Assembly (NCBI GenBank): GCA_947652115.1
Contig: OX393563.1
Coordinates: 10,533,861-10,597,860, forward strand
DNA length: 64,000 bases
Reading direction: 5' to 3'
DNA from: Blastomussa wellsi
Lineage: Eukaryota > Cnidaria > Anthozoa > Scleractinia > Plerogyridae
This document shows, piece after piece, positions 47,701-56,829 of the stretch (its first letter is position 1; each line of letters starts with the position of its first letter). Made by a program: the position numbers and the translations under genes. Below the pieces are notes generated by a model. That model saw only the letters and a list, made by a program, of their open reading frames with translations, did not search any database and was not told where the DNA came from.

Positions 47701-50700
47701 TGGGATTAATTTCCCTCGCAGAGCACCAGCCAGTCCACTTTCTCCATGCAGAGGAATACTGGTCAGAAGTGTTTTTCCTCCAGGCAGCTGAGAGGAGCTC
47801 CCTAGCTTGGCATGAAAAACCTCCCTCCTCATATTGCTGCCTGAGATAAGCCATCCTCCCAATTGGAGGTGGGTCAGAGGGTGGGACACTCCCTCCCGAG
47901 TTAGTAAATTGGGGGACTGGGGAATTAGGACTGGAAAGTCCATTAGAAGATCCAACAGGAGGGGATACCAAGGCTGGGATTTCCACACTGGAGCTACTAG
48001 TACAAGGTGTGGGACTTGCTGTCTCAGAACTTGACTGAGGACCCTGCCCAAGAGGCAGAAGGGGGGAAAGGCATAGCCTTTGATCATGTTCCACTGAAGG
48101 GAGAAGGCATCCACTGCCTCTGCCTGAGGGTCCGGTTTCCAGCTCACAAAGCGAGGTAGCTGGGTTGTCAACCTGGATGCAAATAGGTCGAGCTCTAGAG
48201 GACCCCAAAGGCTCTGAAGGGTTTGGAACACAACTGGGCAAAGCTTCCAATCGGAGGAATCCAGGTGATACCTGGATTCCCTGTCTGCAGTGACATTCAG
48301 GATCCCTGGGATGTGAGTAGCAGACACTGTTATCTGCCGCTGAAGACACCACTGCCAAAGGTCGCAAGACAGTGAGGCTAGGGCACGGGATTTGGTTCCC
48401 CCCATCTTGTTGATGAAGGTGAGTGCGGTCACATTGTCCATCAGGAGATGAATGTGAATGTTTGTTTTGTCCTTTGCAAAGCATTTGATCGCAAAGGAGC
48501 CTGCTAGAAGTTCCAGGCAGTTTATGTGGAGAAACTGCTCTGATTGACTCCATAGGCCGCCCGTACTCACTCCATTGCAATGGGCACCCCAGCCCTCCTT
48601 CGAGGCATCGCTCTCTATTATCATGCTGGGGTCTGGGTGAGCGAGGGCCCTCCCATTCCAAGCCATAAGGTTCTCTGCCCACCATTGCAATTCCTCTATT
48701 GCCTCTTGGTTCAGAAAGACCTGAGACTCGTAATGGCCTCCCATTCGGAGTGCTTGGATCTTTGCCTGTTGCAGGTAACGATAATACAGTGGGGCAGGGA
48801 ACACTGCTTGAATGGAAGAGCTCAGCCGGCCTAAGAGATGGGCTAATTGTCGCACTGTTGTAACTGGATTGGTAATCAGAGCTTCGCACTCCCTGCGAAT
48901 GCTCCTCACTTTGTCCCGAGGAAGGGCAAGACAAAGGGCTACTGAATTCACTGATAGACCCAGGAATTCTATTGTCTGTACCGGGGTTAAAACTGACTTT
49001 TTCAGGTTGATAATAAACCCCAAGCTTTCTAGGAGATTCATAGCTGTTGCCAGGTGGAGCCTGGCTGTCTGTTCTGAATCCGTTAGGATGAGAAGGTCGT
49101 CCAGATATATTATAAGACGGATCCCCAGGTTCCGAAGAGTTGCTACAACGGGCTTCATTATTTTGGTAAAGGTCCGGGGGGCACTGGCCAGCCCAAATGG
49201 GAGGCATGCAAATTCCCATAGGGTTTCCTTCCAAATGAACCTTAAATATTTTCGGTGCCCTTTCCAGACTGGGACAGTGAAGTATGCGTCTTTTAGGTCC
49301 AGTTTCACCATGAAATCCCCTTTTTTTAAAAGGTCCCTTAACATGTGAATTCCCTCCATTTTGAAATGTTGAAAGTTCACAAAGGAGTTCAATTTCTTCA
49401 GATTTATAACTGGGCGGTGGCCGCCATCCTTCTTGTCGACTAAAAATATATTGCTGACAAACCCCCCTTCGGTGTTGCAGGAGACTGGGTGGATGGCTCC
49501 TTGTAGAGCCATTTTGTCTATCTCTGTTTGAACAGCCTCTTCTTGGGCCTTTGACATGAAAGTTTGAGGCCAAGCTACCTGGTGAGGCATAGAATGAAAC
49601 TCTATTTTGTAACCCATAATAGTCTCAAACACCCAAGGGTCGTCTGTAACAAGATGCCAATTGGCCTGAAAAAATCTGAGGCGGCCCGCTACTTGTGATG
49701 GGGCAGAGCTTATTGAAAATAGATTTAGAGGCATACCTTTGTTTACTGGTTGGTGGAGGTTTGGCTCGTGAGAGGGAGAAATCCCCTTCCCCTCGGCTGA
49801 AAGGGACGGGACCTGGATTGCCAACGTCCTTGACGGCCTCCACGTCGTAGATTGTTCCATGACCCTCCACGTGCCAGATAGGGGCGTCCACGTGGAGGGG
49901 CGGGCCGAAAAAGCAGTTGCCCCACTTTCTTAGCCTCATTTATTGCTTTTGCTGTTTCTGTACGCTCTTTGAGATGGGACTCAAAACCTTTGCCAAAAAG
50001 ATCCTTCCCAGCATCCGGGAAGTCCTCCTTGCCCAAGGATACGTACGCTTTGTTTACTTTTGTTAGGACTGCCACTCTACGTTTTTGTGAAATGGTGGCT
50101 GATGCGTGTCCGGCCAACTGTATAGCTCGTTGGATGATGGCCATGAGGCCAGTTCCTTCTTCCCTTGAGAACTGTATTATACTTGACGGAGCCTCAAGTT
50201 TGTCAAGCAGGTGCTCGTGGGTAGTACCCAGAGGTCCCAAGATATCAAGCACTTTATCCTGCACCTCTCTCAACTCGGCATCGGGGCCAGTTAGACCACC
50301 CATGAGGCCGGGAAGATAAGAGTCCAAGCGTGGAGTGAATGCCGCCTCCACGTTCGGTCTTGGATAATCTTTCACGATTTGCCGTCGGTCAAATTTAGAT
50401 AACGGCTTCCTTGTTGTGCCAAGAAAGGTCGAGAGCTCCTCCGAAGCCTGCCATCTGGCCGAACTGGCTTCAATAATGTCAGGTGATTCTCCCTGAACGG
50501 CTACGTCCTCGGTAGCGTCGTCAACGTTCATGGCAAGTTCGATTTCCCGGTGAAAGGGAAAATCGCGTTTAAAATGTTTAGCCGATTGGCTAGCTCCAGT
50601 GGAGTCAACTGACTTTCCCACCGATTCATCTCCGGGGCCATCTAGCACACCGGCAGATCGTTTTGATCCAGGCACATGTAGTTCGGGAAGGCTTGCGGAG

Positions 50701-53700
50701 CCATGAGGCTTTCCCGCGTCGGATAATCCCGAAACGATTGCTGAGGAAATCGCTTTAATGAAGCTGTGGTCGGCTGACAGCGCCTGACCTACTCTCTTAC
50801 CTTCATCACCAAGATCCGGTGGAGACTGTGAAGGTCGCTGGGGCGGTAAGTCGCCGGTATTTTCGCCTGATTCTTCCGAATTATCGGCCATGACGAAGAA
50901 AACGTGCTTCCAATATGGCGGAGCGAAACAAAAAGGCGCTGTGGTGTGCGACCGCGAGGACTTATGGGACCACGAGGCTGTTGAAACACGTTTTTCTTGT
51001 TTTTTTCCTGTTGAGTTCTGTAAATCGCTGTTATTGGAGCGAAATAAAGTTGGCATTGCATTGTTACATGGAGTCGAATGTTTTGAAGTATAATTGCAGA
51101 AAACTCAATCAATTGAGCTTTCAAATGCCAAATAACACCTGCCCTGCAGGCTAATTGAGTGTGGTGTGGCAGCCTAACTGTTAGTGCTCTGGACTCCAGT
51201 TTGAACAGCTCAGGTTGGAGCCCCAGCCGGGGTCACTGCTATTCTTGGAAAAGGCACTTTTACTTTCACACCCCCTCTCTCCACCCAGGAGTATAAATGG
51301 GTACCAGTGGGGGCCGTACCAGTGAATTGTTGGGGCGACCTACCAGAATCCTGCGTAGTAACCTGTGGTAGAAATACTGCTGGCCTCTTAATGATATGTT
51401 AAGTGCCGGTGGGTATGAGGCAGTTTAATTGGCTTAAAAGACTTAACTGCATACTGAACTGCACATCTCTATGTGCCCATGCCTTGTACTTAAAAAAGCT
51501 GTTGCAAAGTATCCTTAAAGTACTAATTAAAAAGAGTGGTTTGGTTCAGTGGTTGCAGTAAAAGTTGTGTATGTTTTTGTTTACTCGTTGCAGGTACAAT
51601 GGTGAAGTAGGAGATGTCGTCGTTGGTCGAATTACAGAGGTACATGTAAGGCAAAGTGAAAACATAAACAAGAGACAACTTCTAAAAGCCTAATGTGCAA
51701 AAAAGTTAATTGAATAGGAAATCAATTAAACATGTGATTATGTTACCTTTATTTACAATGTTAGCAAGGAAAGTACTAGACAGTATAAACAAGTTTACAG
51801 TTGATGAACAAGTTTCATTGTTACAAAATTAATGTAGAGCTGAAAAGTATTTTTGTTCATAATTAATTTTTAATGAGATATTTTCTTCCTGTTCAAGAGC
51901 TAAAGTGCGTCATTTTTCACCACTTAACAGAGGTTTAAAGCTAACATTCAAATTATTTCTGGATTTTTTTAAAGGTTGGACAAAAAAGATGGAAAGTAGA
52001 AACCTTTTCAAGGCTGGACTCAGTTTTGCTTCTTTCCTCCGTAAATTTACCTGGTGGAGAATTGGTAAAAAATAATACATATTGCCTGCTAGGCTCTAGC
52101 TCATGTTATTATTGCATTTTTTGTTATAGCTCTAATAATAAGGTTACACAACCATTCTCATAAATATTATCCCTTATAATATCTGCCTATTGGGATTTCC
52201 TCTACAGTTAAATGCATAAATTATTTCATTGACTTGAACATCTGGTCATGAGATTACAGCTATCTGAATCCTTGCAAGGAGGGAGGTTGCAATTTGTTAT
52301 GGCACTGTCTTGAAATCCAATATAATCGTTGTAACTATGACAGGCCCAGAGCTTTAAGAATTTTGTCAGTTAAATTTGTAACCAATACAGCATATTCTCA
52401 TGAATTATGCTTGTTGGCATGAAGAGTGAGTTTATCATGTGCATCACAAAAATAAAATTGTATTCCTTTGAGGTACGTATTCCAGCTTTTATAATTCTCA
52501 TTTTTTGCAACAACAGAGAAGGCGATCTGCTGAGGATGAATTGATGATGCGTCATTTTCTTGCTGAGGGAGACCTAATTAGTGTATCCTTTGAGAGAGAA
52601 TTTTATCTCAACATTTTCCCCGTATTTTGTTGCATATTTCAGTGTTGACTTTGCAATTATTATTAGCTTGTTTAAATGGTCTAGTATTCTCCTTAAATAC
52701 AGCCAGGCAGAAGTGCAGTCAGTTTATAGCGATGGCTCTCTTTCCTTACACACTCGCAGTCTGAAATACGGAAAGGTTAGTTTGGATGTTGTTTATACAG
52801 CATTAGAATATAGCCCTGTATGCTTGCCATGGAATCTTAGCAGGCTTTATTTTTAATAGAACATGGGCAAAAACCATAGAAGCCCAGTACCCCGGATGTA
52901 GTTTATGTTGCGTTGTGAGTTGAAAAAAATGGTGGCGACAATCTTTTAAAGTTGTCTTTTTGTTTCCTTTATCATGGCTGCTAAAACAAATATTACGTAT
53001 ACATAGGTGGGGGGTTTGACAGTACTTATTGTCCCGTAGTGGAGACTTTTGACCGTTTTAATGGCCTTTGTAGCAACATAATGACTTTCAGTTACTATTT
53101 TGACAATCCACAAATGCCCTGGGGTAGGGCATTTGAACAGAAACTCTCAGCTCAGTTCAAATGCCCTGCCTATGCCCAGCCTCCCCCCCCCCCTCCACTG
53201 GCTTAACATTGATAGTTGCATTGCATGTATTTCTGCATCTAGTCTAGGTAATTTGAGATTATTCTCTCTCCCTGGTGCTGTGTGCTCATCATTTCCCATT
53301 ACACACGTTTTGTTGCAGCTCAAGGAAGGCACCCTTGTTCAAGTTCCTCCTTCACTTGTAAAGCGGTGCAAGACTCATTTCCTGAACCTTCCCTGTGGGG
53401 CTGCAGTGATCCTGGGTAACAATGGCTACGTTTGGATAAGTCCTTTGGATAATGAAGAAGCTGCTCTCGCAGACGGTCAGACTGACAGAGTTGCTGGTGA
53501 TGATACAGAACCCAAGCAGGTTAATATTAATGAGCAGGGTTTAAAATATATGAACAAGATAATGCACTTATTTTCATTGGCTCTTCAGCTATGACGTATT
53601 AGGGTTGAAATGAGAAATTTTATAATTTTGCTAACAGGGTGAGTAGCCTGTGTAAGCTAGACTCGGAGACCCCATAAATTACTCACAGCAATTTTACACA

Positions 53701-54736
53701 GCCAGTCCTTAAAGCAATGACAATTCCTATAGATTTTTTAGCATCTTAAGTCTTTCAAAGCAAAACTTAAGCAAAGCCTTTGAGTTAAACATTTTAAAAG
53801 TACATTAAATAAATACGGAATTGAACTTTGTCTCTGTAGACGTAGTCACTGATTTCTATTCAGTGTTCTGGAATTTAGTTTTTTTTAGTGTAAACGGTAT
53901 CATGATATTTACCGACGTTATTTAGAAGTGTAAATAGACCTTGTTATCATTAACCTCCATTATGTCTTGATTGTTTTCAGATTGAAGACTCAGATCGACA
54001 GACGATAGCTCGGCTTCGAAACTGTGTTGTGACACTTACAGATCATGGAGTGATGTTATTTAATACTTCCTTGCAATATGCGTATGACGCCTCATTGAGG
54101 CACTCGGTGAGCATCTTTTGTTACCGTCGCAATGCGTATTCGTGGTAAATGGCGAAACAAGTTGGCCATAAACTGCCGCGCTGTTGCTGCGACGATTTCG
54201 GAACTAGAACCTCGGTAGGGTTGCGCCGGGTAGTTTGTTTTGCAGTCATATTATGTAATTGTAGGCGTAATGTAGAAATATGGAGGTAGTGGATCCGCAT
54301 GTTCCCATTTTTTGCTAAAACATCATGGTACAAAATTGTCGGGCCCAAGAAAGGGGGTTCCTTTCCTTCCTTCCAATCGCCACTGCATAGCACGCACTGA
54401 TCTTTACGAGCCGAAGATCCCCTCATCGACTGCGACCAACTTGAATAAGTACCAGCCAAGCTATGTATCAGTTTTGCTCGGGGTTTTTACTGGTTTTAAC
54501 CAGGGTTTTGCTTGCCTGACCGCAGCGATGTACGCATTTCATTACAATCTCACAAACACGTCTGAATTTTAAGTGTGGGTCGGCCTTTATTGGTGTCCTT
54601 TTAAAATTCGTAATTCAGTTTCGATTTCCGCAATTTTACCAGCCTTAAACCGTTAAAGGAGCTGCGTCACGATATTTTGAGTTTTTTTTTTTTGCGACGA
54701 ACCAAATCTCCTTTAACCCTTTCCTGCCCAGGCGTG

Positions 54737-54783
<47 letters not shown>

Positions 54784-55568
54784 AGGGAGACCCCTTGGGC
54801 AGTAAAGGGTTAAAAATGTAGGAAACCTAAAAATAATAGCTTACTAAGGAAGAAAAACAACGAAGAAGTGATACTAAACCAAAAAGGAACAAGGATAGTT
54901 TAGGATGGAGAAGATTGAGATGGATTCAAATGACGATTTTGAAAAATTAGCTACATTTTTCAAAAGGCACAAACCGTGACATAGCTCCTTTATGACAAAC
55001 CAGAACAAGCTCCGGTGGTGTAGCGGTGGTCCGGTGGTGTCCCTTTTAAGGTCGGGACACACTATGCGACAACTCGCTGCGACACGTCGCCGCGACAGGT
55101 TGCTGCGACAAATTGCCTCGTGTGACATGTGAAAATCTTTGTCGCTGCGACGGAATTTTGTCGCACGAATTCAAACCAGTTTGAATTCGTGCGACAGATC
55201 GCAGCGACAAAATAAGCACAAGCAGCCTTGTTGCAGTGTGTGTACGGCTTCTGCGACGAATCGCTGCGACAAAATTTAAATTAACCAATGAGGTAGCGTC
55301 AATTTTTCTCGTTCACATTTTCCCCTCTTCCAAATTCGCTTGCCTGCACCAAACAAGCGTCTTGTCGCAGCGACTTGTCGCAGTAGCAGTACAGACGCAG
55401 TGACTTGTCGCGGCGACGTGTCGCAGCGATTTGTCGCATAGTGTGTCCCGACCTTTATGTAACGGCATATTTGCTTGCTTGTTTTTTCAGGTAAAGGAAT
55501 TGTTAAAGCCTGAAATACAAGAAGAAATAGCTGAAAATGTTCGCCAGCGTCTAATACAAGAGATGTAA
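44722..55568 (+). CDS. EXOSC2: Exosome complex component RRP4, 9 coding exons
   Basis: RRP4 is one of three S1/KH cap proteins of the RNA exosome, which threads RNA toward the 3'-5' nucleases in nucleus and cytoplasm. Exons: 44722-44840, 45099-45200, 51594-51639, 51975-52064, 52517-52582, 52707-52775, 53319-53519, 53981-54106 and 55491-55568 (TAA). The sum is 897 nt, or 298 residues, against 293 in human. The N-terminal domain has VSPGDVITEDTGYMRGHGTY. The S1 domain spans VGDVVVGRI, QKRWKVETFSRLDSVLLLSS and DGSLSLHTRSLKYGK. The KH domain has LPCGAAVILGNNGYVWI. All junctions keep phase. Intron 2 (6.4 kb) holds a DIRS element and intron 5 is U12-type. A poly(A) signal lies at 55605-55610. Confidence 0.96.
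45458..46065. mobile_element. piggyBac-like TTAA element of 0.6 kb
   Basis: TTAA flanks both sides (45458-45461 and 46062-46065). TIRs CCCATTGACTCCT and AGGAGTCAATGGG lie just inside. Duplicated TTAA with CCC-starting ends is the piggyBac pattern. It lies in EXOSC2 intron 2 and contains the minus-strand frame at 45622-46029. Confidence 0.75.
45622..46029 (-). CDS. Hypothetical 135-codon frame inside the TTAA element
   Basis: The frame fills most of the element. It has a Lys-rich patch (KEKGKAKNKNKEIEKPKDVG) after ELEICRKTLRIFRQKLGGKF. The diverged copy near 26975-27310 has a frame with [21 protein letters not shown] and [17 protein letters not shown] in the same order, so some protein-level constraint or a shared coding origin is possible. 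It has no similarity to piggyBac transposase that I can see. It may be a captured exon or simply an open repeat. Confidence 0.3.
   Translation of the reverse strand: MTDFDLCSALDVISFDQNRNPIYPSSTEGKVLSNDTQMILIGPMELEICRKTLRIFRQKLGGKFPSLTLGYSMLSTGIFCLNDAFVAILEPKASPRGKEKGKAKNKNKEIEKPKDVGHFLIQKLSRNFDLCACPS
46684..46816. repeat. 44 bp perfect inverted repeat (hairpin) at the DIRS 3' edge
   Basis: Arms 46684-46727 and 46773-46816 are exact complements over 44 bp, with a 45 bp spacer. The arm begins ATAATCCCAGATTATAC. The inner end of the right arm overlaps the DIRS terminal repeat (46813-46849) by 4 bp. Confidence 0.85.
46813..46849. repeat. DIRS inverted terminal repeat (3' end of element)
   Basis: Exact reverse complement, 37 of 37 bases, of 51057-51093. 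Confidence 0.9.
46853..47890 (-). CDS. DIRS tyrosine recombinase
   Basis: The domain occupies the last 340 or so codons of a 906-codon open frame (49573 to 46853). The upstream part of that frame is an overlap shadow of RT, so I start near MAYLRQQYEEGG at about 47851. The N-terminal SAM-like part has AWRKNTSDQYSSAWRKWTGW. The catalytic part shows the first Arg in LTSAERSSEL, the HxxR motif in KPHSVRGASAS and the Tyr in STFRRFYYRP. It cuts and rejoins circular element DNA at integration. It overlaps the RT frame by about 200 bp and stops 4 bp before the terminal repeat. Confidence 0.85.
   Translation of the reverse strand, partial: SVPPSDPPPIGRMAYLRQQYEEGGFSCQARELLSAAWRKNTSDQYSSAWRKWTGWCSAREINPISASLNNIINFLASEYLQGKQYRTLNVYRSAISMTHPTIDSVRVGEHPMVCQLLKGIFNSRPPQPRYSFTWDVSVVVKYIRGLGMNSSLSLKMLSQKLAMLLALTSAERSSELAAHDLRFRCFYPEGVVFNLPSLTKSIRTGKNLKQSFHASFPEDKNLCVVECLKEYESRTKDMRSVLAGQENRLFLSVVQPHKPVSASTVARWVKSLLQAAGIDTSQFKPHSVRGASASAAARGGVALSDILALACWSSDSTFRRFYYRPVLDPDASRSVLSVTRESGCL
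47686..49860 (-). CDS. DIRS reverse transcriptase / RNase H
   Basis: 724 codons from ATG 49860, overlapping gag by 118 bp. The RT domain, about residues 90-310, has VDKKDGGHRPVINLKKLN, FMVKLDLKDAYFTVPV, LPFGLASAPRTFTKIM and the catalytic IIYLDDLLIL. RNase H, about residues 410-520, has ESDASKEGWGAH, NCLELLAGSFA, LLMDNVTALTFIN and THIPGILNVTAD. The C-terminal part (ELDLFASRLTTQLPRFVSW) is the conserved DIRS region between RNase H and recombinase. It copies element RNA into DNA. Confidence 0.92.
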   Translation of the reverse strand: MEQSTTWRPSRTLAIQVPSLSAEGKGISPSHEPNLHQPVNKGMPLNLFSISSAPSQVAGRLRFFQANWHLVTDDPWVFETIMGYKIEFHSMPHQVAWPQTFMSKAQEEAVQTEIDKMALQGAIHPVSCNTEGGFVSNIFLVDKKDGGHRPVINLKKLNSFVNFQHFKMEGIHMLRDLLKKGDFMVKLDLKDAYFTVPVWKGHRKYLRFIWKETLWEFACLPFGLASAPRTFTKIMKPVVATLRNLGIRLIIYLDDLLILTDSEQTARLHLATAMNLLESLGFIINLKKSVLTPVQTIEFLGLSVNSVALCLALPRDKVRSIRRECEALITNPVTTVRQLAHLLGRLSSSIQAVFPAPLYYRYLQQAKIQALRMGGHYESQVFLNQEAIEELQWWAENLMAWNGRALAHPDPSMIIESDASKEGWGAHCNGVSTGGLWSQSEQFLHINCLELLAGSFAIKCFAKDKTNIHIHLLMDNVTALTFINKMGGTKSRALASLSCDLWQWCLQRQITVSATHIPGILNVTADRESRYHLDSSDWKLCPVVFQTLQSLWGPLELDLFASRLTTQLPRFVSWKPDPQAEAVDAFSLQWNMIKGYAFPPFCLLGRVLSQVLRQQVPHLVLVAPVWKSQPWYPLLLDLLMDFPVLIPQSPNLLTREGVSHPLTHLQLGGWLISGSNMRREVFHAKLGSSSQLPGGKTLLTSIPLHGESGLAGALRGKLIPFQHL
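49743..50891 (-). CDS. DIRS gag-like protein
   Basis: The frame is open from 51056, but MADNSEESGEN at 50891 is the more natural start, since the upstream codons run into the terminal repeat. The product is about 382 residues, acidic and Ser-rich at the N terminus. A central helical part has KPLSKFDRRQIVKDYPRPN and LDSYLPGLMGG. The tail is basic and RGG-rich (RGGRQGRWQSRSRPF), suited to RNA binding. Its position before an overlapping RT frame is that of DIRS gag. The overlap implies internal initiation or frameshifting for RT. Confidence 0.75.
   Translation of the reverse strand: MADNSEESGENTGDLPPQRPSQSPPDLGDEGKRVGQALSADHSFIKAISSAIVSGLSDAGKPHGSASLPELHVPGSKRSAGVLDGPGDESVGKSVDSTGASQSAKHFKRDFPFHREIELAMNVDDATEDVAVQGESPDIIEASSARWQASEELSTFLGTTRKPLSKFDRRQIVKDYPRPNVEAAFTPRLDSYLPGLMGGLTGPDAELREVQDKVLDILGPLGTTHEHLLDKLEAPSSIIQFSREEGTGLMAIIQRAIQLAGHASATISQKRRVAVLTKVNKAYVSLGKEDFPDAGKDLFGKGFESHLKERTETAKAINEAKKVGQLLFRPAPPRGRPYLARGGSWNNLRRGGRQGRWQSRSRPFQPRGRGFLPLTSQTSTNQ
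51057..51093. repeat. DIRS inverted terminal repeat (5' end of element)
   Basis: 37 bp exact complement of 46813-46849. Confidence 0.9.
51165..51420 (+). mobile_element. tRNA-derived SINE, best copy in the window
   Basis: The head includes gttagtgctctggactcc and ggttggagccccagc. The body follows with ggggtcactgc, aaaaggcactttta, cctctctccacccagg, gtataaatgggtacc and attgttggggcgacc. It sits just outside the DIRS 5' end. Confidence 0.7.
52583..52706 (+). other. EXOSC2: U12-type GT-AG intron of EXOSC2 (intron 5)
   Basis: The donor is GTATCCTTTG. Near the 3' end TCTCCTTAAAT resembles the U12 branch site TTCCTTAAC, about 12 nt before CCAG. Removal joins AEGDLIS and AEVQSVYSDG in frame. The intron is 124 bp. 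Confidence 0.8.
53111..53135. repeat. CAAATGCCCT hairpin
   Basis: caaatgccct, ggggt, agggcatttg form a perfect 10 bp stem in EXOSC2 intron 6. A further caaatgccctgcc word lies about 20 bp downstream. Confidence 0.6.
54653..54993. mobile_element. AAAGGAGCT MITE, copy 2, split by another MITE
   Basis: Ends TTAAAGGAGCTGCGTCACG and CGTGACATAGCTCCTTTA. Reverse complemented, the body matches 2847-3049 (ctcaatcttctccatcc, tccttgttcctttttggttt). The match is interrupted at 54713-54813 by a TTAA element. It lies in EXOSC2 intron 8. Confidence 0.75.
54713..54813. mobile_element. TTAA-flanked MITE, copy 2 (nested)
   Basis: Near-identical to the reverse complement of 9164-9264 (shared gtgacttatagattttactc, tgtctaacgccagac and actcgtcaaagggagacccc). 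TTAA lies at each end. Confidence 0.8.
55048..55455. mobile_element. Palindromic MITE, AAGGTCGGGACACACTATGC ends
   Basis: The TIR AAGGTCGGGACACACTATGC then GACAA is complemented exactly at the right end. The body is packed with GTCGCAGCGA/TGCGACAA words on both strands. It lies in EXOSC2 intron 8, about 35 bp before the last exon. Confidence 0.8.
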
Positions 55569-55604
55569 CCCTTTCTCATTATTTTAGCATAACTGTGCAA
55601 GCTA

Positions 55605-55610
55605 AATAAA
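55605..55610 (+). promoter_or_regulatory. EXOSC2: EXOSC2 poly(A) signal
   Basis: AATAAA lies 36 bp after the stop codon, with two further AATAAA-like words within 20 bp. Confidence 0.6.
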
Positions 55611-56399
55611 AATAAATGAAATAAATCGACTTCGTTTAACGAGGGTAGAACATAATAGTCTTGCGACTTACAAACCTGTGGCCGTTGGCTTCCCGATCGA
55701 ATTGGGATGTAGAAGTGTTGGTTTTGTTGGAGGGAGGAAAACCAGAGATCCCGAAAAGAAAACCCTCTGAGCAAGGGCGAGAACCAAGAAAAAACTCTAA
55801 CCACCCACATATGACACCAGGTCGAGTGCTCTCTCTTTTCCTTCCCTTTACAGTTTGTTTGTGGCCAGCTTGTATTTGTTGGTGTGGAAATAATATGAGT
55901 AAAAGCCATTAGTCAAGGCTAGGCTGATGTTGTGTGGATCAGTTTTCATTTCTGTGCATGGACAAATAAATTATAATTATTTGGCTGCGAAATTATAATT
56001 TGGCGGTGAGATGTGCGTGGCAGTAAGAGTGATTTATGAGTGAGGTTCGCCTGATTTTGGGTAAAGGAAAGAAGAAGCGCTCTTCTCAAATTATGTATGG
56101 TTGCATGACCTTTCCAGGGATCAAGGGATATAAGGCTATAATTTCATGCGTATATCTGCGAACGGTAAGTTGCGCCAATTGTGGCCATTGAATTCACATT
56201 GTTCATACAGGAATCGGTCCACGAAGTAAACGACCTTTATCCTTCAACAACGCTACTGTTTATTGAAGATGGAAGTTTATAATTGTACACGGTGAATTAT
56301 TTCTTATTTATTATTGATTAAATACTGAAAGTGAAAGATGATCATCGCAGTGAATTTCCAATTTAAGCAACTGGAATAAAGAAGCCTGAAAAATCAGGG

Positions 56400-56575
56400 C
56401 TTCAACGGGATTCGAACCTGTAACCTCCACGATACTGGTGCGATGCTCTACATTGCGAGCAAGGTCAGTTTATTGAGTTCATATTTTCGCTACAGCGAAT
56501 GCGAACTTAATAAGTTGACCTCGCTCCCAATGTGTGGTTTCATAGCTCAGTTGGTACGGCATCGCACCGTGATTG
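56400..56575. mobile_element. Inverted pair of tRNA-like SINE heads
   Basis: On minus, 56450-56400 has GGTTCGAATCC (B box) and the end gttgaagccctgatttttcaggctt. On plus, 56538-56572 has TAGCTCAGTTGGTA (A box) and ggcatcgcaccg. Between them gagcaaggtcagttt...aagttgacctcgctc pairs with itself, so two half copies face each other. Confidence 0.6.
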
Positions 56576-56670
56576 TTATTTTGTTGTTGTTTAGTTTTGA
56601 CTATTACACACTAATTGTTAGGTATTGTTTCACATAAGCCCGCGCGCAAAGTATTAAATATCTTTTTTAA

Positions 56671-56751
56671 AGGTATATTTGCCTTGAAAACAAATTCCGT
56701 GCAGAAAAAATCCTGCATAAGCATTGAGCGAAAAAAAAATCCTGCAAACCG
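56671..56751. repeat. Block A, copy 1
   Basis: Contains tatttgccttgaaaacaaat, gtgcagaaaaaatcctgcat and aagcattgagcg. Near-identical to 57328-57409. Confidence 0.85.
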
Positions 56752-56829
56752 AAATCCCCCCGTCCCCCTCCCCCCCCCCCCATCACTTTCCTAATGGCCC
56801 GTCCCTAATTTTACGTTCTAAAATAAAAT

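Larger units (their letters stand above)
46813..51093 (-). mobile_element. DIRS-like tyrosine-recombinase retrotransposon, near complete
   Basis: Perfect 37 bp inverted terminal repeats lie at 46813-46849 and 51057-51093 (start TTATACTTCAAAACATTCGA). They bound gag-like, RT/RNase H and tyrosine recombinase frames in the DIRS order, overlapping each other. Inverted termini, a tyrosine recombinase instead of an integrase, and no evident target duplication define DIRS. It sits in EXOSC2 intron 2, antisense to the host gene. All three frames are open, so insertion is recent and the copy could be active. Confidence 0.9.

Noticed and set aside
48812..49348. Plus-strand 178-codon frame
   Set aside because: It is opposite to the RT domain, with no motifs and no sensible start context.
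47890..49573. N-terminal 560 codons of the 906-codon frame carrying the recombinase
   Set aside because: They overlap the RT/RNase H frame in another phase and are Ser/Pro/Arg-rich without motifs, so they are a shadow. Only the C-terminal recombinase part is supported.
56530..56575. A tRNA gene suggested by TAGCTCAGTTGGTA
   Set aside because: There is no matching B box or acceptor stem on the same strand. It is half of an inverted SINE pair.
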